Shown piece after piece: positions 48,481-60,266 of a stretch of DNA of 64,000 bases. Both the position numbers and the translations under genes were made by a program. Origin of the DNA: Adenophora triphylla var. japonica. Its lineage: Eukaryota > Streptophyta > Magnoliopsida > Asterales > Campanulaceae. The stretch is taken from contig JAFEMH010001249.1 in the NCBI GenBank assembly GCA_022495995.1, positions 434,001-498,000 on the forward strand, given 5' to 3'. The notes beneath the pieces are model-generated. The model ran no database searches. It was not told where the DNA came from and saw only the letters and a program-made list of their open reading frames with translations. The stretch's first letter is position 1; each line of letters begins with the position of its first letter.

Positions 48481-49745
48481 TAATCAGTCTGTCTCATTCG
48501 GACCCTTGGAAGAAGTTCCCAATCTGTGTCTCTTTAGGTTCTTTGATAGTACCCATATTAACACTAGTCAAAACCTCCTTGGCAGCTTGGGCACGGTTTT
48601 CCTCTTTATCAATAACCTGCTTAAAATTTTTTTTAATGTATTGTTCATTTAGTGTGTCTGCATCTTGTTTAAATGAATCATTATTCACTGTTGTTAGATT
48701 ATTAGTTAATTTATCATTTGTTAAGTTGGCAATTAGGGAATACTCAGAAAGATCTATCATTTCATTTAAAGCGAATGGAAAGATGACGTTGGTGACACAT
48801 TCATAATCTTCAGGCATAAGGCCATCGGATGACTCAAAGGACTCGAACTCAAAGACTCCTAACTCTATACTACGAATGACAGGGTGTTTGACAGGACTAG
48901 ACATAGAAGGACTCTTCACTGCTACTATTCGGGGGAGAAGCAGATTCGCAGGCATTCACAAAGTTGGAGGGCTCGAACTGATCAAAAGCCTTACTGGGAT
49001 CGTTTGTGGGTCGATGCCTTGGAAAGATGGTAAGTGGATCAAGGGAGGCCTGATGCAGTCTTTCGGAAAGCTCCTCTGTAACAATCGGGCTCAGAGACTG
49101 AAGAGTCTGATTCATTTTGTCGGTGCATTGCTGATAAGTCATTTTCTCTTTGCTGATCTTTGACACCACCACCTTATCTGTGTAGCCGACAGGGGGATTG
49201 GCTTGGATTATACTGATGAAATCCTCCTCAGGTGAGATTTTGATTCTGCCTTGACTGACCAAGCATTTTACGGGAACCCTGTATTCATCTTCCAAATATT
49301 TCAACTTTTCATTAATCTTGACGATAGCTATGAACTCAGACCTTTCTGCCTCTAAGGGATCGACCGGGCGGGAGTTGCCGGGACGGACCTCACTCTGACT
49401 AGATGAGACTTTGGCGGGCTTTCTCGGGTAGCTGACATAGTAATCAAATTTGCCAAAGGGTTCTCCTAGCATTCCCACACTGGTATCTCCTGCCTCATAT
49501 CATTCCTTCAACTGTTGTTGGGAGGATTTCTTCTCCTTTATCCTCCTTGAGGGGGCATCCTCATTGATCCAATCCTGGTACGCATCTTCTAGGCAATCAT
49601 CGTAATCACAGATGTCATACCAAATGTGTGGCTTTGGTTAAGCTGGTGCGGCTTCCTCTCTAGGCACTAGATTATCACCACTATTTTTTGTCATATCTGC
49701 CATTCTAAACCCATGAGTAGACGAAACTGATGATTCTGATTAACT
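48481..49745 (-). pseudogene. T2 pol N-terminal linker; gag core and protease absent
   Basis: The frames 48494-48955 and 48897-49478 encode an acidic, low-complexity linker between protease and RT. Upstream there is an ATG-led segment near 49703 (MADMTKNSGDNL) with TAA and TGA stops. I find no capsid homology, zinc knuckle or protease motif between the leader and RT, so these were deleted or have diverged beyond recognition. Confidence 0.55.
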
Positions 49746-51304
49746 ATCTGAGCCTGAAATTTCTGCACTGAAAAGCCGCTGACCCGGTATTCTCACCCAC
49801 TTCTTTCTCACTGCGGAAAAGGGATAGGCAAGGTTCAGACTCAAGGGTAGGTGTTTAGGCTGAAGGCTCAAGTAACATGCAATTAAGAATCTTCGAGTTT
49901 ACTTAAAATTGTGTCTTTTAATTAGCCCTATTTGATTGGAAAAGATTGGCCTTCTTTTTTGCAACTAATCTAGATCCTGGATCAGTGGGTTCCATCACTA
50001 CGCCTATGGACCTCTCAACCTGTAACCTTGAACAAGGTTTCCATAGGGCAAGCGGATCCCGCCGACCGAAAAGAGAAGAACGGTCCTAGGGTCTAGTGGA
50101 TCATAGGAATTTTAACGCACGAGCGATGCAGATTAAGTCAACGCCAACGCCGTCAAAGTCAAGTCTTTAGCCTTGACGGAATTTTGGCAGAGCTTTGCTT
50201 GCGCGAGAGACGTTGACTTCGGCGTTGTCCAAGGAAAATAATAGGCATAGGTCGGACGTTAAAAGTCGAATAACACGGTGTCACCTTGAGCATTGTTGCA
50301 TACTTTGTGCAAGTCAAAGTCAATGGCGGGGGTCAAGATTTTGCCAATTTTTCCTAACAAAATTTTAGCATGGCTTCGCTTGCGCGAGGAATCTTGACTC
50401 TAGCATGGGCTCGAGTTTGACTTTTACGTACTCCGTGCAAGTCAAATTCAATGTCGGGGGTCAAGATTTTGCCAATTTTGCCTAACAAAATTTTGGCATG
50501 GCTTCGCTTGCGCGAGCAATCTTGACTCTAGCATGGGCTCGGGTTTGACTTTTATAGGGGTATACGACAAGACTATATGATACGGTCTAGACAAAAACCA
50601 ACCAAAAGTCACGGTTTAAAAAGTGTGACACGGACTAGTGTAGTGGTCGACACGGGTTAAACCAAGGGGAGGTTGGGATGGTTCCGTGCGCGCCCGGGAG
50701 CGTCGTAACACTGTCCGTGACTGTAACTGAATAACCATCCCGGGTTAAGGACGTACGTGCAAAAGTGTACAGGAGTATATAGTACGCGCAGTGTGAGGTC
50801 ACCTAAAAATTCTTTTTTGAGTTAAAATAGAGATTTTCAATATGTATCTAAAAAGAATGTTTTAGGATGGGGGAAAATGCATCACATAGGCACGTAAATT
50901 TTCTGGTCTTTGAAACCAGTCCAGATTCTGGACAGAATGGTTTCAAAATCGCCACATTTTCCAGATAGACTGCCAGAAGAAACTGTCTTGGTGGAATTGC
51001 TGATAAAGTCGCACGGCTCGGTCCGGGCGAGATCGGGCCGCCTTCTTGGATCCAGCAATTTTCCAGGTTCCAAACTGTTGCAATTCCAGAATGTTTAACA
51101 AGAGATTCTGGGCAACTTTCAGCTTCAGATTTGTACTTGTTATTGTTCAGAATATATACAAGCCAAGAAACTAACACAAGGAACGCATAAAAAGGAAAAA
51201 AGATTCACACTTGCACAAAAATTGGACCCGGGACGGAAGACTAACCCTCGTAAATGTTCCAAAGCTTCTTATGAGAGAATAAGTTTGGAAAACATTTACT
51301 CGTG
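49746..51304 (-). other. T2 leader with 128-bp tandem duplication
   Basis: 49855-50090 and 50560-50790 resemble the T1 leader. A tandem duplication of ~128 bp occupies about 50308-50565 (ggtcaagattttgccaattt; gcttcgcttgcgcgag), with a weaker third copy near 50165-50230. A degraded LTR-type palindrome (agtcgcacggct) lies at 51007-51018. Confidence 0.6.
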
Positions 51305-51322
51305 TCCCCAGCGGAGTCGCCA
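51305..51322 (-). promoter_or_regulatory. T2 primer binding site, tRNA-Arg type
   Basis: The minus strand reads TGGCGACTCCGCTGGGGA, two bases from the LTR end. Same tRNA as T1. Confidence 0.8.
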
Positions 51323-51324
51323 AC

Positions 51325-53183
51325 TGTGAATTACCCCACGATTCGCGCAAATGCCGTTACCGCGTTTGGGCTTTAGTTTTTGCGTATAGTTGCAAGGGCC
51401 GAGTCACCTCATTGGAAAACACCAAATTTATGAAAAACGGAGTCGCCATGCCATTTTGAGTTATCCTCAAAACTTTGAAAAAAAGGAAAAAGTAAAGGGT
51501 TCGAAGGTTTACTCCTTGGGAAGAATGTTTGGCGTTCACCCAAGGAGCCTTGCAAATGCAAGTCTTTCAAGGTCCAAAATTTGTGCTTGTGTGTGTGTGT
51601 GTGATTTAATAAAAGAGAAAGAATATGCCAATTCTTTATCCGAACATAAGAACCATTTTAAGAAGGTTTTAGTTCAAGATGCCTTGGGCTTTGGTGTTTT
51701 CGAGATTTTTGATCCCTTACTCATTTTTGGGCTTGTGATCATCATTATGGGACCTATCTACCCTCCCATTAGATTAATCAACCAATTTAGGCGTAGGAGC
51801 TTTGGTATATTTTAATCTAACTTTCCTTGGGGATTTTAGTCAAATGTGATCAAAGAACTCATTTTAAGCTCGAGAATGAGGTATTAGAAAAAAGAATGAA
51901 TCTTTGGTCATCAATCCTACATCTTGAGATAATGGTGATTCATAGGGAAATTTTGGTATACTTATCTCAAGTGATCATAGGAGATCTTGGACCAAGAATC
52001 ATTGATCTCTTCAAAGGAACAAGATTTATGGCATTTTGTAATGAGATTAGTGTAAAGATTGAGCCTTTACACCAATCCTCACTATTGAAATGCTCAAGAA
52101 CCATAAGTCTAGAGAAATGAGACATAAATATTGGATCTTTTATTCATCATATGTCTTTGACACCTTAATAGGCTTTAGACAATCCTAGGAGAAGATTCCA
52201 ATCTTTGGGACATGGGGAGAAATAAAGAAATTGTAACATCAAGATGGAAGAATCAATGTAAAGATTGAATCTTAACATTGATTTCCCCATTTAGAATGTT
52301 AAAGGGACAAGGGGGATCATTAATCTAAAAACATAAGGTAAAAAGAATGGATCTTTATGACTTTTCATATGCCCTTAATACCTCAATAGGTGGACAATCC
52401 TAGGAAAAGCTAGATCTAGGGAAGGGGAGAACATTTAACACATAAAGATTGCATTTTTAGACATAAATGTAAAGGGGGATCACATCCTCATTTGGTAGAT
52501 CATCCCTAGAACAAGCCACTTGTGGAATCTTGTTCATCCTAGGGACAGGATCTCCATGAGTCATTTGTGTAGGGGAGTGGGAAGTATGGATCTACATTAC
52601 TAAAGATTGGAACTTTAGATCATAATAAAGGTTTAATCAACAAGTAGCAAGAGAATGAAAGTGTATAGGTATAGATTAGGGTAGGGAGAAGGAGATATTT
52701 ACCAATATTGGTGATTCTCTATCTTCTTAGGAGTGTTCTTTGGACTCGATCTATTAGGTATAGATTAGGTTTGGATTGGTTTAGGAGAGAGACAAGTTTG
52801 CTATGGTATAGGAGACTGTATTTCGGGTGTGATTTAGGCGGAGTAACTTTGCTATGAAAACTTGTATATAAAATGAGTAGAGGAGGCCTCTATCTATAGG
52901 TTTCTACTGTGCTATTAATGAAGCCGCACGGCTGGAACCCGCGCAAAAAGAGGCCGCCCGGCCTAATCAACTGTCGCGTCAGCTTGTTTCTGGAAACATG
53001 TAAGGTGGCAGATTGGAAGGTTCTTTCCAGCGAGGTCCTATCCAGAATTTTTATTCCTGATAGGTCCTTCCTTGCTCAGAAACTAGAAAAAAGTTCCTGG
53101 ATTGCCCCTAAACTTCATGAAAGTTATGGAAATTGCCAGGAAACTTAGATTGGAAGGCATGAGCCAGATTTGGGTACTTATAC
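51325..53183 (-). repeat. T2 5' LTR
   Basis: On the plus strand it runs from TGTGAATTACC to about cttataca. Palindromes AGCCG-CA-CGGCT (52922-52933) and AGGCCG-CC-CGGCCT (52951-52964) sit upstream of a TATA box that has mutated (tatctata, 52891-52898, against tatttata in the left copy). U5 contains a second copy of the primer-site core at 51438-51448. Confidence 0.8.
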
Positions 53184-55545
53184 ATGTCTAAACTCGATTC
53201 GATCGACAAGTGTTGCATTGAAGCAAAAATGACTAAGACATCATTTCCTTCTGTAATAAGAAGCACGACACCTCTTAAATTAGTTCACGAATATATTTGT
53301 GATCTAAAATATGTCCAAACTCGAGGTGGGGAAAAGTGTTTTATTACTTTTATAGACGACTGCACAAGATATTGCTTTGTATATCTTTTGAAAAGTAAGG
53401 ATGAAGCCTTAATGGCTTTCCAAACTTATAAGAATAAAGTTGAGAATCAACTTAATGTAAAAAAATTGAGAAGATTAGAAGTGATAAAGGAGGAGAATAT
53501 GTAGCTCCATTTGAAGATATATGTTGGGAATCTGGCATAATTCATCAAAGAACATCACTATATGCACCTCAGTCTAATGGAGTAGCTGAACGCAAGAATC
53601 ATACTCTCAAAGAGATGATGAATGCAATGTTAATAAGCTCTACTTACCCGATAGCTTGTGGGGGAAGCCATACTCTCATCGAACTACATTCTTAATAAGA
53701 TACCTAAGATGGAAATATAAGTCTCCTTGCAAATTATGGCATAATCGTAAGTCGTGTTATAAATACCTTAGAGTGTGGGGTTGTCTAGATAAGGTTGAAG
53801 TACCTAAGCCAATGCAAGTCAAGATCGGACAAAAAATGATTGACTGCATTTCATTGGATATAAAGTAATAGTAGTGTATATCAATTTATAGTGCACAAGT
53901 CAGATATTCCTGATATGAATGAAGGAATGACAATAGAAACAATGAATGCATCATTCTTTGAGAATATATTTCCTGCTAAAGAAAGGAACAATTTCTAATA
54001 ACATAACTTATAAAGCTACATGTGGTCTATCTCAATAAGAATATGAAAGACCTAGACGTAGTAAAAGGGCGAGAGTGGAAAAGTCATTTGGTCCTGATTT
54101 TCTATTATATATGTTATAAACGAACCAACCATTTTAAAAGAAGCTTTATCTGGTACAGATAGTCTTTAGAAAAGAAGCAATTAATAGTGAAATAGAGTGC
54201 ATCATGCATAATAATACTTGGGAGTTGGTTGATCTCCCTCCTGAATGCAAACTGTTAGGTTGTAAGTGAATCCTTAAAAGGAAGTATGAGGCATATGTAT
54301 CCATTGATAAGTATAAAGCCTGGCTAGTAACCAAATGGTTAAGACAAAAGGAGGGATTTAATTTATTTGATAGATATTCCCCAGTCATAAGAATCATGTC
54401 GATTCGTGTTCTCATTGCAATTGTTGAAGCGCATAACCTTGAGATACATCAAATGGATGTGAAAACAACTCTCTTGAATGGAGAGCTAGAAGAAGAAATT
54501 TACATGGAACAACCTGAAGGGTTCATTCTTCCTGGTAAAGAACAAAAGGTGTGTAAACTTGTAAAGTCATTGTATGGACTAAAACACCTAAACAATGACA
54601 TGAGAAGTTTGACCGAACTATATTGTCAAATGGATTCAAGATAATGGAATGTGACAAATGGGTCTACATTAAAGGAACATTTGAATCATTTGTAATTGTT
54701 TCTTTATGGATACAACATGTTGATAATGGAAGTAGTCAAGAATTGATCATGAATACTAAAGGCATATTAAAGAAGCATTTTGACATGAAGGACATGGGAT
54801 TAGCTGATGTTATATTAGAAATAAAGATTTCTAGAACATCAGAAGGGATAGTCATGTCCCAGTCCCATTTTCTAGAAAATGTACTTCGAAAGTTCAATGC
54901 CATTGATAGCCCTCTGGCAAAGACACCGGTAGACTTGGCTCTAAACTTAGCTAATAATAGAGGGGAACCAATTTCTCAATTGGAATATGCAAGAATAATT
55001 GATAGTCAAATGTACTTAACAAATTGTACATGTCCAGACATTGCATATTCAGTGAGCAATCTAAGCAGGTTCACTAGTAATCCAGTATGAATCATTGGAA
55101 GACCTTAATGAGAGTATTGAGATATTTAAAGTATACATTGGAGATGAGATACTTTATAAGAGATATGAAGCAGTATTAAAAGGATATTGTGATGCCAAAT
55201 GAATATCTGACACAAATGATTCCCAGTCCACAACTGGATATGCATTCGCAATAGGTGGAGGAGCGGTGTCATGAAAATTCTCCAAACAAACATGTATAGC
55301 CATATACACGATGAAATCAAAGTTTATAACTTTAGATAAAGCTGGAGAAGAGGCTGAATGACTTAAACTTCTTGGAGGATATTCCTTCTTGGAAGAAGTC
55401 TGTGCTTGTTATCCTAATACATTGTGATAGTAAATCATCAATAAGAAGAGCACAAAGCAGTATGCATAATGGTAAGTCTAGACACATTCGTTGTAGACAT
55501 ATTACCATCGAAAAGTTGATCAAAATGGCGTTATCTCTATTGACT
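53184..55545 (+). pseudogene. pol: Copia pol (integrase, RT, RNase H)
   Basis: Degenerate Ty1/Copia polyprotein. Integrase: zinc-binding remnant and core at 53184-53640 ([20 protein letters not shown]; then APQSNGVAERKNHTL in a shifted frame). RT: 54396-54644 (VDVKTTLLNGELEEEIYMEQ-like, PEGFILPGKEQKVCKLVKSL) and 54623-55090, where the catalytic YVDD is decayed to HVDN. RNase H: 55130-55545 (HCDSKSSIRRAQSSMHNGKS). Numerous frameshifts and stops. The 5' half (gag, protease) is missing because T2 or its relatives interrupt it at 53183. Confidence 0.8.
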
Positions 55546-56060
55546 ATGTATTCGGCAATACTATTTTCAACATGTGAATTTTTTGTTGTGTACGTGAAAG
55601 TATCGCCTTGCTTAATTAGAGTGGACTTTTTTCCCCATCCCCTTATTTTTGGGTTTTTTTGGCCAGAACTCACTCGCATGGTCATAGTTTCTATATCAAT
55701 TTCATTCATCTCAACAATCATGTTATGCAATATAATGCGAGAAGAGAAAAAAATGGAGGAATAGGTGTGATTAACCTATACAATATTGAACTCTATTTAT
55801 AGGGGGTAAAACTTATGAACCTTTTTGATATTTTGCATAAACAACGTTGTTTAAGGTAAATCGAAATAAAAAAAAACATTTAATCTATTTTTCGGTTCAC
55901 TCACACTTTCGTCACGATTTTGCTCAAGATGTGAGTGAACAATTTTGCTCAAGGGTTTGAGCGAAAATTCGCTCACCATTACAACAGTTGAACCAATTTT
56001 TGCTTGCCAATTTACAAAGGATTTGACTTGGCGAGCAAAATATTTCTCACCATTACACAT
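55546..56060 (-). mobile_element. Insertion or LTR-like piece within Copia 3' end
   Basis: Minus-strand TATAAA at 55796-55801, with the inverted repeat GAGCGAA-AA-TTCGCTC (55959-55974) upstream. This is the layout of the other LTRs. Downstream on the minus strand a 132-residue frame (ATG near 55730) has no recognisable domain. The Copia RNase H frame ends abruptly near 55545. The boundaries are guesses. Confidence 0.35.
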
Positions 56061-56344
56061 GGTCTTAACATGTTCAAGCTAGAGTGTGTGCCCACACTTG
56101 TGGTTCTATAGAGGGGCGAATGTAGGATGTTGGGAAATTGTGGTGTCTAAGCAGTACCTGTCTAATAACATATGCACATAAAAAAGAATAAAATGCATGA
56201 AAGATCTATATAAAAGTAATAAACAAGACAATAACATACCATATTTTTCACCCAATTTGTAACACAATTGGACTACATCTAGAGTATTGCCACGTCAGGG
56301 TATTCACTAATATTATAAATAATATGTTCTGATGATGCAGGAAA
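56061..56344 (+). repeat. Copia polypurine tract and 3' LTR start
   Basis: gaggggcgaatgtagga (56111-56127) is followed by TGTTGGGAAATTGTGG at 56128, a typical Copia LTR start. The LTR seems to break off near 56344. Confidence 0.5.
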
Positions 56345-57714
56345 CGATCTGGATCAGCCTTAGTGCAGCAATAGGTTATAATCCAGCTACTATGATGATA
56401 GATGTGGTTTTACCCATCCAAAAGATATAATTCCAAGCTTATTTGGTGCTCAAAGCCTTGGGAATTTAATCTGTTTTGTTAGTGTTTTATATGTTCAGGG
56501 GTTGAAGTGCAATTAGGCAGAAAATGGAGAATATAAGCTTTTTTTAAAAGTTCAGGGACCAAAGTGCAAAACAGAGAAAATCAGGGACCAAATTGAAATT
56601 AGGTGAAAACAAGGAGTTAAACTAGTTTTATGAAGTTTAGGGGCTAAAGTGCAATTAATTGGAAAAGGAGGGCTGCAGCTGGAAAATAAGGCTTGGCCGC
56701 ACAAACTAGGAAGTGGCCGACAGTTGCTGGGCATAAGCTGCATGGGTGGCCGAGCGACCGCTCCCATGGCCGGCCAAGGTGTTTCTGACGGATTTCAGTA
56801 ACGGATCTGGTCCGTCATAGAGTTTAAGGGCAGTAACAACAGAATAGTGATGAATTTTCGGCAAAATCTAAATTTGACTAGGAATTGACCTCCTTTGGCT
56901 GTAAATTAGGAATCCCTCCTCCTTCCTAATATATAAAGGACACCTATAATAGTTTGTGTATATCCTCCTATCTCTTATCATCCTCTATATATCTTCTCCT
57001 CTTGTACATATTAGATTAGGGTTTTTCTTTAGGCTAAGTTATTTGATTCGTAGATTGAGATAAGTAACAATTGGATCTTTATGATATGGTTTTAATTCTT
57101 CCTATCTCTCTCTCTCATTCTTGTTCTCTCAACATTCTTAGGATTCAATTGTATGTTAAGATACTTTTGGCCTTTGAATCTATTTGGGTATAAATCATTT
57201 CACTCACATGGATGATTTATACATTGACCATTGTTGAGAATATTAGATTTAATTGAGGAATTCACGGAAATCAATAAATCTAGGTTCTTATGTTCTTGTG
57301 TTTTAAATTGAATCTCTTGAATTTTTATATTGACTTCACGGAATATATAAAAAAGATAGAGATATTAAGGTTTTAATGTTCATATCGACTTCATGGAAGA
57401 TTTAACATCTTAATCCTAGATTTTTGTGAACAAACCCAAGAATGATATTGAATTCTTTTTACATAATTTAAAAAGCATATAGTGATATTTGTTATGATTA
57501 TTAATCCATGAATCCCTTGCTCTTGAATTTCTTTAATAGTTTTATTTTGCTTTTTTAGATTAATAATTTAAACAATCCAACCCCTTCTTTTGGTTACTTT
57601 GATACATTAATGTAATATAGTTGTTCCACTTTATTCCCTATGGCTTCGACCATTGCAAGTAAGCATAATTGTGAATGTGGGCCCTTTTCGGAGATTGAAC
57701 CATTTTTATAGGGT
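56345..57714 (+). mobile_element. LTR fragment of another element, possibly Athila-like
   Basis: Four degenerate repeats of caggg-aaagtgcaa at 56497-56655. Palindromic motifs follow: GAGCG-AC-CGCTC (56752-56763) inside CATGGG...CCCATG arms (56741-56768), and GGCCGGCC (56768-56775). A TATA box (tatataaa near 56931) follows about 155 bp downstream. No primer site or coding region was found. Confidence 0.5.
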
Positions 57715-58955
57715 CTCCGTTTCACCCCAGTTTGAAGACACCAGTTTTATTGAAAAGTGGAGTCACCATGCCATTTTGATTTCCTCAAAACTTTGAAAAA
57801 AGGGATAAGGGTCCGGAGGTTAAGTTACTCCTTGGGAAGAACGTATTGTGTTCACCCAAAGGAGCCTTGCAAAAGCAAGTCTTCATAGATCCAAAGTTTG
57901 TGCTTCTTTGTGCGCTCGTGTGTGTGTGTGATTTGAAAAGAGAAGGGAATGTGCCAAGTTTATCTGCCGGACATATAAACCATATAAGTAGGTTATAGCT
58001 CGAGATTCCTTGGATTTGATGTTTTCGGGATTTTGATCCCGTGCTCATTTTGGACTTGTGATCATCATTATGGGACCTTTCTACCCTCCCGTTAGATTAA
58101 TCAAACATGGTAGGCGTAAGAGCCTTGGTATGTCTTAAACCAACATTCTTTGGGGACTTGGTCACATGTGATCGAGAGAGGGACACCTTTTTAAGTCCAA
58201 GAATGAGACTCTTTAGAAAATGAGGAGTCTTTACCCATCAATCCTACATCTTGAGATGATAAAGATTCGTAGGGGCATTTATGTTCGTCTCAAGTGATTA
58301 TCGGAGATGTCGAGACAAAGATCCATCCGCTTCTAAAGGGACTACGGTTATGGCATTTTAATGGTGGAAACGATGTAAAGATGAAGTCTTTACACCGATC
58401 CACACCACAGAATGCTCCAAGAACTAAGGGACTAAGGGAAGGGGTATAAAGATTGGATCTTTACACTCATCCTATGTCTTTCGTGCCTTAAGAGGCTACT
58501 AGACAATCCTCAGAGAGAGATCCATCCTTAAGGGACATGGGGGAATGACATTTAAGGTAAAGATTGCATTTTTAAGGTAAATAACGCAATGAACATTACT
58601 AAACTAGAAACATGAAGTAAAGGGAAGATCTTTATGACTCTTCCTATGTCCTTTAAGACCTCATAAGGTGGACAATCCTTGGAAGGTTAGATCAAGGGAG
58701 GGGGATGACATAATGGAAATAAAGATTGCATTTTTATGTAAAAATAAAGGGACATCACATCATCATGTGGTGGATCTTCCCTAGAACAAGCCACTTGTGG
58801 ACCCTTGTTCATCCTTGGAAATGTTCTCGAATCGCCCCTAAACTTTATGAAAGTTTGAGGAATTGCCACTTGTGACTCTTCCTATGTCCTTTAAGACCTC
58901 ATAAGGTGGACAATCCTTGAAAGTTTGGGGAATTACCAGGAAACTTAACCTAAAC
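57715..58955 (-). repeat. T2-family LTR, internally deleted
   Basis: Resembles 51410-52560 and then 53098-53160 of the T2 LTR. The intervening ~540 bp with palindromes and TATA box is missing at about 58815. A ~50-bp segment (58640-58690) is repeated at 58870-58920. Confidence 0.65.
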
Positions 58956-59000
58956 TTTATCGACAACCCCACTTGCATGGCAAGTGGGGTTGTCGATAAA
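58956..59000 (-). promoter_or_regulatory. Perfect 21-bp hairpin
   Basis: Arms of 21 bases (58956-58976 and 58980-59000) around ATG. The core is CACTT-N7-AAGTG flanked by CAACC/GGTTG. It corresponds to the hairpins next to the polypurine tract of T4 and T5, here with a perfect stem. Confidence 0.75.
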
Positions 59001-59291
59001 AGAATCCAATTTGGCGAACTGCCGAGATCGAGTGGCTGAACCATTGGAAGGCTACCTACGTATCCCGAGGGAATCAAGCCATGATCATAGTTCTGGGTCC
59101 GCTAGGGAAAGGGTGTCATATGTGACAGATTGGCTGAACCTAAAGTAGGCTACCTACGTATCCCGGGGGAATCAAGCCATGATCGTAGTTCAGAAATCCT
59201 CTGGGGAATGGCAAAGAGAAATTGGTCCCTTGCTATGAAGATGGAAAGGAAGTGACCTAAGAGGTCGAATGGCTGGTCCTGCTGGGGATAT
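59001..59291 (-). other. 3' end remnant with two CTACGTA elements
   Basis: Two copies of ctacgtatcccg-gggaatca followed by gccatgatc-tagtt, starting about 59053 and 59153 and spaced ~100 bp. Inner stems are TCCC-GA-GGGA and TCCC-GG-GGGA. Remnant of a minus-strand Tat 3' region into which T5 inserted. Confidence 0.6.
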
Positions 59292-60266
59292 TGTAGCGTT
59301 TGCGTGAATTTTATCTTTTGAGTCGCCACCTATATTATTCGTTTGGAAAACATAGAAAAACCATTTTGAAAGAGATTTGGGTTCGGGGCTTAGGTTATGG
59401 AATGGGTAGGTCAAGGAGCATCCATTTCACCCAATCCGGAGATCGGTCTTGCTAAAGAAAAGAGAGGTTTTCAAAAAGAAGAAGAAGATTTTAAATAATA
59501 CAAATAAAAGGTCCATTTAACGGGGTTAAACGGAATGTAGGATCGATTGCTTCCAGACCATCTCCATGTCTTGGAGAGGCTCTAGGCCGATCCTAGATTA
59601 TATGGACTTATACCACTCTAATAATCAATTAGAAAGGGATTTAGGGGTTACCTTGTGTGAGGTGATTTGGGCAGAGTTTCGACTCAAGTTTAGAATCGAA
59701 TCTTGATATGGACAGAGCTTCGCCTCAGTCCTTGACTCGGATCTTGATGTTTGTTTATCAACAAGGTTGACAAACAAACTTTAAGGTGATTTAAGAGTGA
59801 TTTTGTAGGAATCTTTCAGGTAGAGAAACCAACAAAATGTGTGTGAATTGTGGAATTTTTCCGTCCCCCTGAACCTTGGAAGTCACCAAGTATTTATAGG
59901 GGTTGGGGAGGAGTTGAAGATGAGATCAAACACTTCAAGATGGTTCCAGACTCCAAACTCTATTGGTTGGCCGGATGGATGAAGTTTTATCTCAAAAAGA
60001 GGTTGAAATCGACGAGAAAACTGTCATCTGCATTCTGCAGAGGGACGATATCTCGCGCGATACATGCCATTCCACTCGAGATATTGCTTCTGTTGGACAA
60101 TTCTGTCCTTTCCTCGTTATTTCGTATGCAGTTTAGTCCCAAACTAACGGTGGTTAGTCAAAACTTAACGAAACATTGCGAAATGGTGGATTTCTACTTC
60201 TTGACTCAAAGCGAGACTTAGAGTGGTATAAATATGATCCGATATGTTCAGAATGGGGTGTCTACA
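59292..60266 (-). repeat. T5 3' LTR
   Basis: 975 bp. On the minus strand it begins TGTAGACACCCC. TATAAA at 59893-59898 (minus). TCGCGCGA within tatctcgcgcgata (60049-60062) lies upstream, with a decayed second motif near 60074. U5 has gagtcgcca at 59320-59328. Confidence 0.8.

Larger units (their letters stand above)
37818..53183 (-). mobile_element. T2: Tat element with two antisense genes
   Basis: Minus-strand element: 5' LTR 51325-53183, primer site 51305-51322, leader, pol without a recognisable gag core or protease, a CTACG element, two plus-strand genes (PMD-like and DUF7745-like), minisatellites, and an LTR fragment at 37818-38600 with a Copia scrap beside it. Extra genes, some antisense, between pol and the 3' LTR are known from the Tat lineage. 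Dual RNase H supports the lineage. The left end is rearranged, because the expected polypurine tract is replaced by the Copia scrap. Confidence 0.75.

Noticed and set aside
48174..48806. 210-residue plus-strand frame opposite T2 RT linker
   Set aside because: It is a shadow of the minus-strand pol frame, which carries clear RT motifs.
55332..55730. Host gene exon on the minus strand
   Set aside because: A TATA box and ATG are present, but the frame overlaps Copia RNase H and has no domain; an LTR-like insertion is more likely.
58956..59000. Hairpin as a transcription terminator or a chance foldback
   Set aside because: T-run terminators are not expected here, and matching hairpins at the same place in T4 and T5 argue for a conserved 3'-end structure.
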